A stretch of DNA of 15,119 bases from an uncultured Burkholderiaceae bacterium (GCA_938022295.1 CALIDR010000085.1:1-15119), one strand, 5' to 3'; shown: positions 1 through 7,847, counted from the stretch's first letter. Translations and numbers: made by a program. Notes: a model not told the origin generated them from the letters alone.

Positions 1-657
1 GGCGGGCATGCCGGCGGCGGCGGGAGGGGTGTCGGCCGGCGGGTCGGCCGGCGGCGCGTCGCGCGCCGTGCCGTCGTCGGGGCGCGCCGGCGCCGCCGCA
101 CGGGGCGACGGGGTGCGCGCGGCTGCCGCGGCCAGGGTGGCCGCGGGCGGGTCCGCCGGCTCGTCGGCGGGGGCGTGCGGTGCGGCCGAGGGCGACGCTA
201 CCGTCGCGGCCAGGGCGGCACCGACACCGTCGGGCCGGTCGGGCAGGGCCGCCGCGGCGACCTGCGCCGGCGCCGCGGCGAGCATCGGCGGGTCGGCCTC
301 GTCGTCCGACGGCGCGCCGCCGTCGGCGACGAGGTCGGCGTCGATCGCGGCGATCGGCAGCGCCGCGTCGGCGTCGCCGGCTGGGCGGTCGGCCTCGTCG
401 TCGGGGCGCGACCGCAGCGCGGGGCGCTCGGCCACCGCCGGCGGGCGCCAGCGCGCGGACGCGGGGCCGGAGGGGTCGGTGTCGGCACTCGCCGGCGTCG
501 GCGACGGCGACGACGGCGCCGCGCTGCGCTCGAGCAGCTGCGCGAAGGCCGACGGGCCACCGGCGGCGAAGGCGGCATCGACCGGCGCCGGTGGCGCGCT
601 GGCGGTCGCCGACGCGGGCGGGACGGCGGTGGCGGGCAGGGCGGCAAGCGGGCTCAT
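1..657 (-). CDS. fliK: FliK, flagellar hook-length control protein (N-terminal part, cut by window edge)
   Basis: This minus-strand frame is open without a stop from the ATG at 657 to the window edge, giving 219 codons. The product is extremely rich in Ala, Pro, Asp and Ser, as expected for the disordered N-terminal ruler part of FliK. A FAQLLE segment near residues 38-43 resembles the short F-x-x-LL motif common near FliK N-termini. FliK is secreted during hook growth and flips the export gate from hook to filament substrates through its C-terminal domain, which is outside the window. A GGAG sequence sits about 9 nt upstream of the ATG. It follows fliJ by 39 nt on the same strand, its usual position. 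The call rests on position, composition and the short motif, since the diagnostic C-terminal domain cannot be seen. Confidence 0.8.
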   Translation of the reverse strand, partial: MSPLAALPATAVPPASATASAPPAPVDAAFAAGGPSAFAQLLERSAAPSSPSPTPASADTDPSGPASARWRPPAVAERPALRSRPDDEADRPAGDADAALPIAAIDADLVADGGAPSDDEADPPMLAAAPAQVAAAALPDRPDGVGAALAATVASPSAAPHAPADEPADPPAATLAAAAARTPSPRAAAPARPDDGTARDAPPADPPADTPPAAAGMPA

Positions 658-696
658 CGGGGCGGCTCCGGGGGTCGGGCGGTGAACGGGTGAACG

Positions 697-1164
697 TCAG
701 GCAGCGAACGGCACGGTGTCCGACGGCTGCCAGGGGCTCGCGCGGCGGCGGCGGCGCGACGCCGCCTCGTCGCTCGCCTTCTGCTCGCGCCGCCGCACGA
801 GGCCCAGCGCCTCGAGCTGGCGCCGCTCGATCAGCTTGCGCACCGAGGCGACGCGCAGCTGCTGCGCGGCGAGCTCGGCGCGGCACTGCTCGACGCGTGC
901 CTGCGCGCGCTCGACCTCGCCCTGCTGCTGCGCGATCGCCTGCTGCAGCCGGTCCATGAAGCCGTGGTAGCACTGCACGACGGGCACGCTGCCGCCGGCG
1001 GCGAGCCGCTCGCCCCAGCGCTGGCGGGTGTCGGCGCGGTAGCCCGCCAGCAGTTCGGCCTGCGCGCGGGCGCGGCGGGCCTGGTCCTCGGCGTGCTGCA
1101 GGCGCTTGAGCGCCTGGTCGCGTTCGGCTTCTTCGCGTTCGAGGAGGGTGCGCAGCGTTTGCAT
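697..1164 (-). CDS. fliJ: FliJ, flagellar export chaperone-escort / ATPase stalk protein
   Basis: A 155-aa, almost wholly helical and charged protein starting MQTLRTLLEREEAERD. It is rich in Glu, Gln, Arg and Ala in coiled-coil spacing over residues 1-130 and ends in an Arg-rich basic tail. The central segment CYHGFMDRLQQAI (about residues 65-77) matches the conserved Y-x-x-F-hinge of FliJ proteins. FliJ is known to insert into the FliI ATPase ring, like the gamma stalk of F1, and to recycle export chaperones at the FlhA gate. The family is normally about 145-155 aa, so the length fits. It starts 26 nt after the fliI stop and precedes fliK. The start was chosen because the coiled coil begins there; the same frame stays open far upstream only as a GC-driven shadow over fliI. 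No strong Shine-Dalgarno is visible. Confidence 0.9.
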   Translation of the reverse strand: MQTLRTLLEREEAERDQALKRLQHAEDQARRARAQAELLAGYRADTRQRWGERLAAGGSVPVVQCYHGFMDRLQQAIAQQQGEVERAQARVEQCRAELAAQQLRVASVRKLIERRQLEALGLVRRREQKASDEAASRRRRRASPWQPSDTVPFAA

Positions 1165-1190
1165 CGGATGAAGCGTTCTCGGTTCGGGAG

Positions 1191-2615
1191 TCAGGCGGCG
1201 GGGTGGGCCACGGTGGCGAGCAGCTGGCGGCGGCTGGTGGCGAGGTCGGCGCGCTCGTGCATGTCCTGCTGCAGCAGCGCTTCGAGCGCCGGGCGCGTGC
1301 GCACCGCCGCATCGAGTTCGGCGTCGTGCCCCGGCGCGTAGGCGCCGAGCTGGATCAGGTCGCGCGCCTTCGTCAGCCGCGCCAGCATCTGGCGCACGCG
1401 CCGTGCGGCGTCGAGCTGCTCGCGCGGGGCCACAGCCGTCATCACGCGCGACACCGAGCGCTCGACGTCGATCGCCGGGAAGTGCCCTGCCTCGGCGAGT
1501 TCGCGCGACAGCACGATGTGGCCGTCGAGGATGCCGCGCGCGGCGTCGGCGATCGGGTCCTGCGGGTCGTCGGCCTCGCTGAGCACGGTGTAGAAGGCGG
1601 TGATCGAGCCCACGCCGTTCAGCCCGTTGCCGCTGCGCTCGACGAGCTGCGGCAGGCGCGCGAACACGCTCGGCGGGTAGCCCTTGGTGGCCGGCGGCTC
1701 GCCGATCGCCAGCGCGATCTCGCGCTGCGCCATCGCGTAGCGCGTCAGGCTGTCCATCAGCAGCAGCACGTGGCGGCCGCGGTCGCGGAAGTGCTCGGCG
1801 ATCGCGGTGGCGTAGCTCGCGCCCTGCATGCGCAGCAGCGGCGGCGCGTCGGCCGGTGCGGCCACGACGACCGCGCGCGCGAGCCCTTCGTCGCCGAGGT
1901 TGTCCTCGATGAACTCCTTGACCTCGCGCCCGCGCTCGCCGATCAGGCCGACGACGATCACGTCGGCGGCGGTGTAGCGCGCCATCATGCCCAGCAGCAC
2001 CGACTTGCCCACGCCGGTGCCGGCGAACAGGCCGATGCGCTGGCCGCGGCCGATCGTCAGCAGCGCGTTGATCGCACGCACGCCGGTGTCCAGCGGCTGG
2101 CGGATGGGGTCGCGGTCCATCGCGTTGATCGGGCGGCGCGTCATCGGCTCGTCGTGGGTGCCGGTGACGGGGCCCGCGCGGTCCAGCGGCTGGCCGAGCG
2201 AGTCGACGACGCGCCCGAGCAGTCCCTCGCCCATCGGCAGGTGCAGGCCGCGGTCCTCGCTGCGCCGCCAGGGGTGGTTGTGGCCGCCGAGCCGCGGCGG
2301 CGCCGGCGGCACTTCGCGCGGCACGACGCGCGCGCCGCTGGCCAGGCCGGCGACGTCGCCGGTGGCCATCAGGAACGCGCGGTCGCCGTGGAAGCCGACG
2401 ACTTCGGCCAGCACCGGCGGGCTGCCGGCGGCGTGCACGTCGCACACCGCGCCCACCGGCACGCGCACGCCCGCCGCCTCGAGCACGAGGCCGGTCACGC
2501 GCACCAGCGTGCCTTCGCAGCGCAGCGCCTGCGGCGTGGCGGCGTAGGTCTGCAAGTCGGCGAGCCAGCGTGTCCAGCGCTCGAAGCGCGTCGTCGGGTC
2601 TGCGGCGGGGGTCAT
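1191..2615 (-). CDS. fliI: FliI, flagellar type III export ATPase
   Basis: A 474-aa homologue of the F1 beta subunit that powers and loads flagellar type III secretion at the base of the motor. The Walker A loop AGTGVGKS lies at residues 198-205 and the Walker B strand VLLLMD at 283-288, followed by SLTRYAMAQREIALAIGEPP, the typical catalytic-face segment of flagellar/type III ATPases. The PINAMDRDPIRQPLDTGVRAI stretch around 172-192 is also characteristic. The start is the ATG at 2615, whose bases overlap the fliH stop (ATGA), with GAGG about 8 nt upstream. An in-frame start 21 nt further upstream is less likely because it lies within fliH and lacks this arrangement. All key nucleotide-binding residues are present, so the enzyme should be active. 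FliH is its regulator and FliJ its stalk, and both are adjacent. Confidence 0.97.
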   Translation of the reverse strand: MTPAADPTTRFERWTRWLADLQTYAATPQALRCEGTLVRVTGLVLEAAGVRVPVGAVCDVHAAGSPPVLAEVVGFHGDRAFLMATGDVAGLASGARVVPREVPPAPPRLGGHNHPWRRSEDRGLHLPMGEGLLGRVVDSLGQPLDRAGPVTGTHDEPMTRRPINAMDRDPIRQPLDTGVRAINALLTIGRGQRIGLFAGTGVGKSVLLGMMARYTAADVIVVGLIGERGREVKEFIEDNLGDEGLARAVVVAAPADAPPLLRMQGASYATAIAEHFRDRGRHVLLLMDSLTRYAMAQREIALAIGEPPATKGYPPSVFARLPQLVERSGNGLNGVGSITAFYTVLSEADDPQDPIADAARGILDGHIVLSRELAEAGHFPAIDVERSVSRVMTAVAPREQLDAARRVRQMLARLTKARDLIQLGAYAPGHDAELDAAVRTRPALEALLQQDMHERADLATSRRQLLATVAHPAA

Positions 2616-3376
2616 GCCGGATCCTCGTCGTGCCACGGCAGCGTCTGGCCGAGCGCGGCGGCCGCCTGCGCCCAGCGGGTGGCGATGCCGGCGTCGATCT
2701 CGCCGAGGTCCGACTCGACGCGGCAGCCGCCGCGCGCGACTTCGGGCGTGGCGACGAGGCGCGCCCCGCGCGCGGCGAGCACGTCGGCCGCCCCCTGGGC
2801 GACGAGCGCGTGGTCGTCGGGGTGGACCAGCACGCGGATGTGGCGTGCCGACAGCAGCACCGCGTGCACCGCGTCGTCGGCCACGCGGGCGACGAGCTCG
2901 GGCCGCAGCTCGAGCTCGCTGCGCACGACCTGGCGCGCCAGCTCGACGGCGGTGCGCGCCAGCGCCGCCGCCATCTCGCCTTCGAGCGCGGCGAGCTCGC
3001 CCTCGAAGCGCTCGAGCAGCGCGCCGACCTGCGCCGTCGTCTGGGCGGCGAAGCTGCGCTTGAAGTTGTCCAGCGCCACCAGCCCGTCGCGGTAGCCGTC
3101 CTGGTAGCCGGCCTGGCGCGCGGCGTGCAGCTGCGCCTGCAGCGCCTCGGCGGCCGCGGCGGCGCCGGCGGCCGTGGCGGCGTCGGCGCGCGCCGGCTCG
3201 GCGGGCGACGCGCCGGTGCCGTGGCGCGCCGTGCCGCCGAGCGCGTCGGGCGTCCAGGCTGCGAAACCGTGCAGTTCCTCGCGCGGGATGAACCGCGCGT
3301 AGCTCGGCGCCGGGCGGTCGCCCGCGGCCAGCGGCGCGCGTTCGCGCTTGGTGGCGTCAGAGGAATTGGTCGGCAC
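2612..3376 (-). CDS. fliH: FliH, negative regulator and anchor of the FliI ATPase
   Basis: A 254-aa protein with the FliH layout: a variable N-terminus, a GxxxGxxxG helix-packing motif at residues 90-98 (AGYQDGYRDG), a long helical stretch, and a C-terminal domain ending in GGCRVESDLGEIDAGIATRW (about 220-239), matching the conserved G-x-C-x-VES...IDA core. FliH dimers bind FliI and tether it to the C-ring through FliN. The start is a GTG at 3376, read as Met, with GGGAGG placed 5 nt upstream. It lies inside the end of fliG, giving a 20-nt overlap and probable translational coupling. The stop overlaps the fliI ATG. The short PSYARFIPREELHGF segment near residue 24 is typical of betaproteobacterial FliH N-termini, which supports this long start. 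Confidence 0.93.
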   Translation of the reverse strand: MPTNSSDATKRERAPLAAGDRPAPSYARFIPREELHGFAAWTPDALGGTARHGTGASPAEPARADAATAAGAAAAAEALQAQLHAARQAGYQDGYRDGLVALDNFKRSFAAQTTAQVGALLERFEGELAALEGEMAAALARTAVELARQVVRSELELRPELVARVADDAVHAVLLSARHIRVLVHPDDHALVAQGAADVLAARGARLVATPEVARGGCRVESDLGEIDAGIATRWAQAAAALGQTLPWHDEDPA

Positions 3377-4358
3377 CGCCGCCTCCCAGCACGATCTGGC
3401 CTTCCTCGGCGAGGCGGCGCACGATCTTCAGGATCTCCTTCTGCTCGGCCTCGACTTCGGACAGCCGCACCGGCCCGCGCGAGTCGAGTTCCTCGCGCAG
3501 CGTCTCGGCGGCGCGGCTGGACATGTTGCGGAACACCTTGTCGCGCAGCTCGGGGCTCGCGCCCTTCAGCGCGACGACGAGCGACTCGCTCTGCACCTCC
3601 TTCAGCAGCGCCTGGATGCCCTTGTCGTCGACGGTGCCGAGGTCGTCGAACGTGAACATGTTGTCCAGGATCTTCTGCGCCAGGTCCTGGTCGGCCTCGC
3701 GGATGAAGTCGAGCACCGAGGTCTCGACCGAGCTGCCCATCAGGTTGATGATCTCGGCGGCCGTCTTTGGCCCGCCGAGGGTGGCCTTCTTGGTGCGGTC
3801 GCCCACCGACAGCAGCTTGCTCAGCACGTCGTTGAGGTCGCGCAGCGCCGACGGCTGGATGCCGTCGAGCGTGGCCACGCGCACCATCACCTCGTTGCGC
3901 AGCCGCTCGGGCAGGGCCTTGAGGACTTCGCTGGCGTGCTCGAAGTCGAGGTGGACGGCGATCGCGGCGACGATCTGCGGGTGCTCGTTGCGCAGCAGCT
4001 CGGCCACCGAGCCAGGGTCCATCCAGCGCAGGCTCTCGATGCCGGCGATCTCGCTGCCGTGCATGATGCGCTCGATCAGCAGATTGGCGTTCTCGTCGCC
4101 GAGCGCGCGGCGCAGCACCGACTTCACGTAGTCGTTGGTGTCGGCGACGATCGCGCTCGCCTCGCCGGCCACCGACTCGAAGCGCGCGAGCACCGCGTCG
4201 ATGCGGTCGCGCGGCACGGCGTGCATCTTCGCGATCGCCTCGCCCAGGCGCTGCACGTCCTTCGGCGCCAGGTGACGCAGCACGTCGGCGGCCTGCTCCT
4301 CGCCGAGCGACATCAGCAGGATCGCGGCGTCCTCGATGCCCTTGTCGTCGGCCGGCAT
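3357..4358 (-). CDS. fliG: FliG, rotor/switch protein of the flagellar C-ring
   Basis: A 333-aa protein matching full-length FliG. The middle domain carries the EHPQ motif at residues 125-128, the same numbering as in E. coli. The hinge MFTF motif is at 234-237. In the torque-generating C-terminal domain, the charged residues that face MotA are present one position later than in E. coli: Lys265, Arg282, Glu289/Glu290 (Asp in E. coli) and Arg298. FliG binds the FliF tail, forms the top of the C-ring and is pushed by MotA, so it both generates torque and switches rotation. The ATG is 3 nt after the fliF stop, with GGAGAGG lying in the last fliF codons, so translation is likely coupled. It sits in canonical fliF-G-H-I-J order and nothing key is missing. 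Confidence 0.97.
   Translation of the reverse strand: MPADDKGIEDAAILLMSLGEEQAADVLRHLAPKDVQRLGEAIAKMHAVPRDRIDAVLARFESVAGEASAIVADTNDYVKSVLRRALGDENANLLIERIMHGSEIAGIESLRWMDPGSVAELLRNEHPQIVAAIAVHLDFEHASEVLKALPERLRNEVMVRVATLDGIQPSALRDLNDVLSKLLSVGDRTKKATLGGPKTAAEIINLMGSSVETSVLDFIREADQDLAQKILDNMFTFDDLGTVDDKGIQALLKEVQSESLVVALKGASPELRDKVFRNMSSRAAETLREELDSRGPVRLSEVEAEQKEILKIVRRLAEEGQIVLGGGGADQFL
3382..3387 (-). promoter_or_regulatory. Ribosome binding site deciding the GTG start of fliH
   Basis: The minus strand reads GGGAGG here, 5 nt before the GTG at 3374-3376. It lies inside the final codons of fliG, so ribosomes finishing fliG pass straight over it. No ATG with a comparable site lies close by in this frame, which is why the GTG was chosen. 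Confidence 0.7.
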
Positions 4359-4361
4359 CGC

Positions 4362-6026
4362 TCAATCCTCTCCATTCACCCAGCCGCGCACGATGCCGGC
4401 CACCGCCATCGGGTTGTCCTTGGCGAGCTGACGGGCACGCTCGACGCGCTCGGCGACGTTCGGCGGCGCCGGCAGCGCGGGGGCGCCGCCGCCCGGCTCG
4501 TCGCCGACGACGGCGTCGAGCTGCGTGCCGCGCGGCGGGGCGGCCGGCGCGGGCGGGGCGATCGCCTTCAGCGCCGGGCGCAACAGGCCGAACACGATCA
4601 CCAGCGCGACGAGCGCGAGTGCCCCCGGCACCGCGGCGCCGCGCAGCAGGTCGAGCACGTGGGGCTGCTGCCACAGCGGCGGCTGCTCGACCGCGGGCGG
4701 CGGCTCGACGCGGAACGGCGCGTTGATGACGCGCACCGAGTCGCCGCGCTCCTTGCTGTAGCCGATGCTCTCCTGCACCAGCGCGGTGAGCTTGTCGAGC
4801 TCCTCGGGCGTGAGCGGCACGCTGGTGGGCTTGCCCTTGGCGTCGGTGCCGGTGCGGTGGTTGACGACGACGGCGGCGTTGAGCCGCCTGACCGTGCCGG
4901 TGGCGTTGCGCACCACGCGCACCGTCTTGTCGACCTCGTAGTTGACGACCTGGTCGCGGCGCTGGCTGGCGTTGGCGGCGCCCCCCGTGGCCGCCTGCAG
5001 CGGCGCCGCCGCGCCGGTGACCGGGGCGGCGGGCGGCGTCGGCGGCTGGTTCGTCGCCGCGCCGGGCACGCCGCTGGGCACCGCCGGCGCGGCCTGCGTC
5101 GACTCCGAGCTCTGCTGGCTGCGCACCGCCGCGGGCGCGCCGCCCTGGTTCGGCGCGAACAGTTCCGACGTCGACTCGGTCTGCGAGAAGTCGACCTCGG
5201 CGGTGACGGTGGCGCGCAGGTTGTCGCGCCCGACGAGCGGCTCGAGCAGCTCGACGACGCGCCGCACGTAGCCTTGCTCGACCTGCTGCACGTACTGCAG
5301 CTGCTGCGCGTCCAGCCCCTGCTGTGCCAGGCCCTCGGCGGGGCCCGACAGCAGCGCGCCGGTGTGGTCGAGCACGCTGACCGCCTTCGGGTGCAGCTCG
5401 GGCACCGACGACGACACCAGGTGCACGATGCCGGCGATCTGCGCGCGGTCGAGCGTGCGCCCCGGGTACAGCGTCAGCAGCACGCTGGCGCTGGGCTTCT
5501 GCTGCTCGCGGAAGAACCCGTTCTGGTTCGGCAGCGCCAGGTGCACGCGCGCCGCCTGCACGGCGTCCAGCGCGCCGATCGAGCGCGTCAGCTCGCCCTC
5601 GAGCCCGCGCTGGAACGTGAGCCGCTCCTGGAACTGCGTCTGCCCGAAGCGGGCGTTGTCCATCAGCTCGAAGCCGACGACGCTGCCCTTGGGCAGGCCC
5701 GCGGAGGCGAGCTTCAGCCGCGCATCGTGCACGCGGTCGGCGGGCACCAGGATCGCGCTGCCGCCGTCGGCGTGCCGGTACGGCACGTTCATCTGCGACA
5801 GCTGCGCGATGATCGCGCCGCCGTCCTTGTCCGACAGGTTCGCGTACAGCACGCGCCAGTCGCCCTGCCGGCCCCACAGCGCGAGCGCGACGAGCACTGC
5901 CACGAGGCCCGCGGCGCCGATGCCGGCCAGCAGGCGCGAGCGCGACGGCAGCGCCGCCAGGCGGGCGGCCATGCCGCCGGGCGCGGCCACGGATTGGGGG
6001 GGCAGGGGAGTGAGCGCGTTGTCCAT
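4362..6026 (-). CDS. fliF: FliF, MS-ring protein of the flagellar basal body
   Basis: A 554-aa inner-membrane protein. The first membrane helix is at about residues 31-50 (LLAGIGAAGLVAVLVALALW). The periplasmic part holds the YscJ/FliF ring-building domains (GDWRVLYANLSDKDGGAII onward) and a low-complexity Ala/Pro/Gln linker near 310-360. The second membrane helix is at about 463-482, followed by a cytoplasmic tail. The tail ends with NPMAVAGIVRGWV, the conserved FliG-binding segment. FliF forms the MS ring on which the rotor and export gate assemble. The start MDNALTPLPP was chosen because an upstream extension of the frame would run across the divergent control region and fliE. No strong Shine-Dalgarno is visible. 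It is the first gene of the leftward fliFGHIJK operon and diverges from fliE. Confidence 0.95.
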   Translation of the reverse strand: MDNALTPLPPQSVAAPGGMAARLAALPSRSRLLAGIGAAGLVAVLVALALWGRQGDWRVLYANLSDKDGGAIIAQLSQMNVPYRHADGGSAILVPADRVHDARLKLASAGLPKGSVVGFELMDNARFGQTQFQERLTFQRGLEGELTRSIGALDAVQAARVHLALPNQNGFFREQQKPSASVLLTLYPGRTLDRAQIAGIVHLVSSSVPELHPKAVSVLDHTGALLSGPAEGLAQQGLDAQQLQYVQQVEQGYVRRVVELLEPLVGRDNLRATVTAEVDFSQTESTSELFAPNQGGAPAAVRSQQSSESTQAAPAVPSGVPGAATNQPPTPPAAPVTGAAAPLQAATGGAANASQRRDQVVNYEVDKTVRVVRNATGTVRRLNAAVVVNHRTGTDAKGKPTSVPLTPEELDKLTALVQESIGYSKERGDSVRVINAPFRVEPPPAVEQPPLWQQPHVLDLLRGAAVPGALALVALVIVFGLLRPALKAIAPPAPAAPPRGTQLDAVVGDEPGGGAPALPAPPNVAERVERARQLAKDNPMAVAGIVRGWVNGED

Positions 6027-6227
6027 CGATCGTCGAGCGGCGGGCCGCGGCGCCGCCGCCGCCGGCCGCCGTGACCTGACGCCGGGGATTCTTTGGCACC
6101 GCCCGGACCCACGATGGTGCGAACAGGCGAGCATTCGGGCGGCACTTCGGGCAGCGCCGCAGGTGCGGCCGGGCCTACAGTGGCGACGCTGGCGAACCCC
6201 CCGCCGCCAGCGCGAACCACGCTGCCG
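6027..6227. promoter_or_regulatory. Divergent control region between fliF and fliE
   Basis: This 201-bp gap must start transcription of fliF leftwards and fliE rightwards. I looked on both strands for sigma54 (GG-N10-GC), sigma28 (AAG...GCCGATAA) and AT-rich FlhDC-type boxes and found no convincing match. The nearest suggestive words are TTTGGCACC at 6092-6100 and GGCAC at 6141-6145, but neither has a correctly spaced partner. A regulatory role is inferred from gene direction only. Confidence 0.5.
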
Positions 6228-6563
6228 ATGGACGTCCGACTGAAGCCCTTCGACTTCGCCCAGGCGGTGGCCCGCGCCGGGCTGCGGCCGGACGGCACGC
6301 CGCTCGCGCCGCGCGCCAGCGGGGCGCAGGGTGCGGCACCGGCGAGCTTCCAGAGCGCGATGACGCAGGCGCTGCGCCAGGTCAGCGCCTCGCAGCTCGA
6401 GGCACAGCGCCTGCAGCGCGAGGTGCAGCTCGACAACCCCGCGGTCAGCCTGGAGCAGACGATGATCGCGATGCAGCGCGCGCAGATCGGCTTCCAGGCC
6501 GCGCTGCAGGTGCGCAACAAGCTGGTGCAGGCCTACTCCGAAATCATGAACATGCAGGTCTAG
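6228..6563 (+). CDS. fliE: FliE, flagellar basal-body MS ring-rod junction protein
   Basis: Starting at the ATG at 6228 the product is 111 aa, the normal FliE length, beginning MDVRLKPFDFAQAV. The C-terminal half is typical of the family: an amphipathic helix with VQLDNPAVSLEQTMIAMQRAQ, then FQAALQVRNKLVQAYSEIMNMQV at the very end, the conserved FliE finish. FliE links the rod to the MS ring and export gate, and is the first axial protein exported. The frame is open about 130 nt further upstream, and an ATG at 6114 would add 38 Gly/Ala/Pro-rich residues; the shorter start is preferred on family length and the conserved-looking MDxRxxPFDF beginning. Neither start has a clear Shine-Dalgarno. 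It is transcribed away from fliF and ends 23 nt before the convergent pseudopilin gene. Confidence 0.93.
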   Translation: MDVRLKPFDFAQAVARAGLRPDGTPLAPRASGAQGAAPASFQSAMTQALRQVSASQLEAQRLQREVQLDNPAVSLEQTMIAMQRAQIGFQAALQVRNKLVQAYSEIMNMQV

Positions 6564-6579
6564 CGCCGCCGGCGGCCGC

Positions 6580-6600
6580 CGTGCGGTCAGCCGCCGCACG
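6580..6600. terminator. Hairpin between convergent fliE and pseudopilin genes
   Basis: CGTGCGG (6580-6586) and CCGCACG (6594-6600) form a perfect 7-bp stem with a 7-nt loop, 17 nt after the fliE stop and overlapping the stop codon of the oppositely oriented pseudopilin gene. Neither side has a T-run, so it would be a weak or factor-assisted terminator at best. Its position between two converging genes is the main support. Confidence 0.35.
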
Positions 6601-7087
6601 CGGCCACGCCGCGCATCGGCGGTCCGGCCGCGCACACGCGCGAGCGCCCGGCGGGGTGGACGTGGACTTCGGTCGCCCAGCGCTCGCCGTGCTGCCAGCG
6701 CGCCGCGCGGGTGCCGGTGGCCTGCACGCCCGCGGGGTCGAACGTCACCGCCCGCGCGTCGAGCAGCCGGATGCCGGGGTGGTCCTCGGCGCCGACGCGG
6801 TGCAGCACGCACGCGGCCTGCGGCGTGCGGCAGTCGCAGTCGGGGCTCGTCGCGACCGCGTAGCACCACGCCGGCCCCGCGTGGCCGACGACGTGCACCG
6901 GCGCGCCGCGCTGCGCGGCCTCGAAGCGCGCCAGGCCCAGGTCCTGCGCCATCGTCTCGCTGACGGCGAGCAGGCGGTGGCGCGCCGCGAAGTCGCCGTA
7001 CGAAGGCACGGCGAGCGTGGCCAGCACGGCGGCCACCGCCAGCGTCAGCAGCGCCTCGATCAGCGTGAAGCCGCGGCTCGCGCGCAT
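6587..7087 (-). CDS. GspH/FimT-like type IV pseudopilin (prepilin-type N-terminus)
   Basis: A 166-aa protein with a textbook class III prepilin leader: MRASRG followed by FTLIEALLTLAVAAVLATLA. This gives prepilin peptidase cleavage after Gly6, Phe at +1, Glu at +5 and a roughly 20-residue hydrophobic helix. The rest is a small, probably extracytoplasmic domain with several cysteines (WCYAVATSPDCDCRT around residues 74-88, AAC near 92, and two near the C-terminus). A VTFDPAGVQ segment resembles the GspH/FimT fold. Such minor pilins prime or tip type IV pili and type II secretion pseudopili. It starts 7 nt after the brake gene stop, so it is probably co-transcribed with flagellar genes. No other pilus gene is visible, so its partner machinery must be encoded elsewhere. 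The family call is firm; any flagellar role is unknown. Confidence 0.85.
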   Translation of the reverse strand: MRASRGFTLIEALLTLAVAAVLATLAVPSYGDFAARHRLLAVSETMAQDLGLARFEAAQRGAPVHVVGHAGPAWCYAVATSPDCDCRTPQAACVLHRVGAEDHPGIRLLDARAVTFDPAGVQATGTRAARWQHGERWATEVHVHPAGRSRVCAAGPPMRGVAACGG

Positions 7088-7094
7088 CGCCCGG

Positions 7095-7847
7095 TCAGCC
7101 GGCCACCAGCATGCGGCTGCGCTTCTGCGTGAGGTCGATGTAGCGCTGCAGCGTGCGCTGCGCCTGGGCGTCCAGGCCGTGCAGCGAGCAGCCGAGCCGC
7201 AGGCCGTCCTCGACGCCCAGCGACGTCACGTGGTGCACCTCGAGCGCGGCGTGCAGCCGGGTGCCGGCGTCGAGCTCGACCTGCACGCCGTGCACGCGGC
7301 CGCCGGCGGGCAGCGGCGGCACGTTGGGGGGCAGGAACAGCGCGCAGCCGCCGATGCTGATGTCGAGCACACGCAGCGTGAGCGCCATGTCCGGCAGCGC
7401 CGGGTGGCGCAGCCGCGCGACGACGGCCGCCCCGCGCGCCGGCCGCACGCGGAAGCTCTGCCGGCGCTGGAAGCGGAACATCTCGCGCGGCAGCGACGCC
7501 TGCAGCACCGACGCCGCGGCGCCGTGCACGAGCATCGGCGAGCCGACGTCGAACTGCACCTTGATGCTGTCGAGGTAGGCCACCGCCACCGCCTCGCCGG
7601 CATCGACGATCGCCTGCACCTGCGGGTCGTGGGCGTCGGCGTTGAACGCCAGGCGGTCGCGCGTGACGTCGACCGTCCACAGCATCGAGCGCAGGTGCGC
7701 GCCGTTGGGGGCGCTCAGGATCACCGTGATGCCGCCTTCGAGCAGCCGCCGCAGTAGCGCGGCGACCTCGCGGCTCGAGCCGACGCGGAACTCGTCCATG
7801 CCGGCGCCGAGGTCGCCGAGCGGGGCGGGCTGGGTGTCCTGGAACAT
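7095..7847 (-). CDS. ycgR: YcgR-type flagellar brake protein with PilZ c-di-GMP-binding domain
   Basis: A 250-aa protein, close to the 244 aa of E. coli YcgR. Residues 18-110 form the N-terminal YcgR (PilZN-like) domain. The PilZ domain begins at the FRFQRRQSFRV stretch (124-134), supplying the RxxxR motif as Arg129/Arg133, and continues with LDISIGG (161-167), the D-x-S-x-x-G half of the c-di-GMP site. Both halves are intact, so nucleotide binding is expected. In enterics, c-di-GMP-loaded YcgR contacts FliG/MotA, slows the motor and biases rotation. It lies 35 nt after fliT and 7 nt before the pseudopilin gene, in line with a late-gene operon under the fliS or fliD promoter. The ATG at 7847 was chosen because the frame upstream is a shadow of fliT; there is no strong Shine-Dalgarno. 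Confidence 0.9.
   Translation of the reverse strand: MFQDTQPAPLGDLGAGMDEFRVGSSREVAALLRRLLEGGITVILSAPNGAHLRSMLWTVDVTRDRLAFNADAHDPQVQAIVDAGEAVAVAYLDSIKVQFDVGSPMLVHGAAASVLQASLPREMFRFQRRQSFRVRPARGAAVVARLRHPALPDMALTLRVLDISIGGCALFLPPNVPPLPAGGRVHGVQVELDAGTRLHAALEVHHVTSLGVEDGLRLGCSLHGLDAQAQRTLQRYIDLTQKRSRMLVAG

Noticed and set aside
1..685. Plus-strand open frames over the first 680 bases
   Set aside because: They are Ala/Gly/Ser- or Arg-rich shadows of fliK, whose minus-strand frame is open, starts with a Shine-Dalgarno and fits the operon.
3348..6074. A 908-codon plus-strand frame opposite fliG and fliF
   Set aside because: Composition is His/Arg/Ala/Val-rich mirror coding with no recognisable domain, and it lies antisense to well-supported genes.
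697..6099. An open frame of about 1800 codons on the minus strand covering fliJ to fliF
   Set aside because: It is out of frame with fliI, fliG and fliF, is extremely Arg/Ala/Gly-rich and reflects stop-poor GC-rich DNA. Only its last 155 codons (fliJ) are real.
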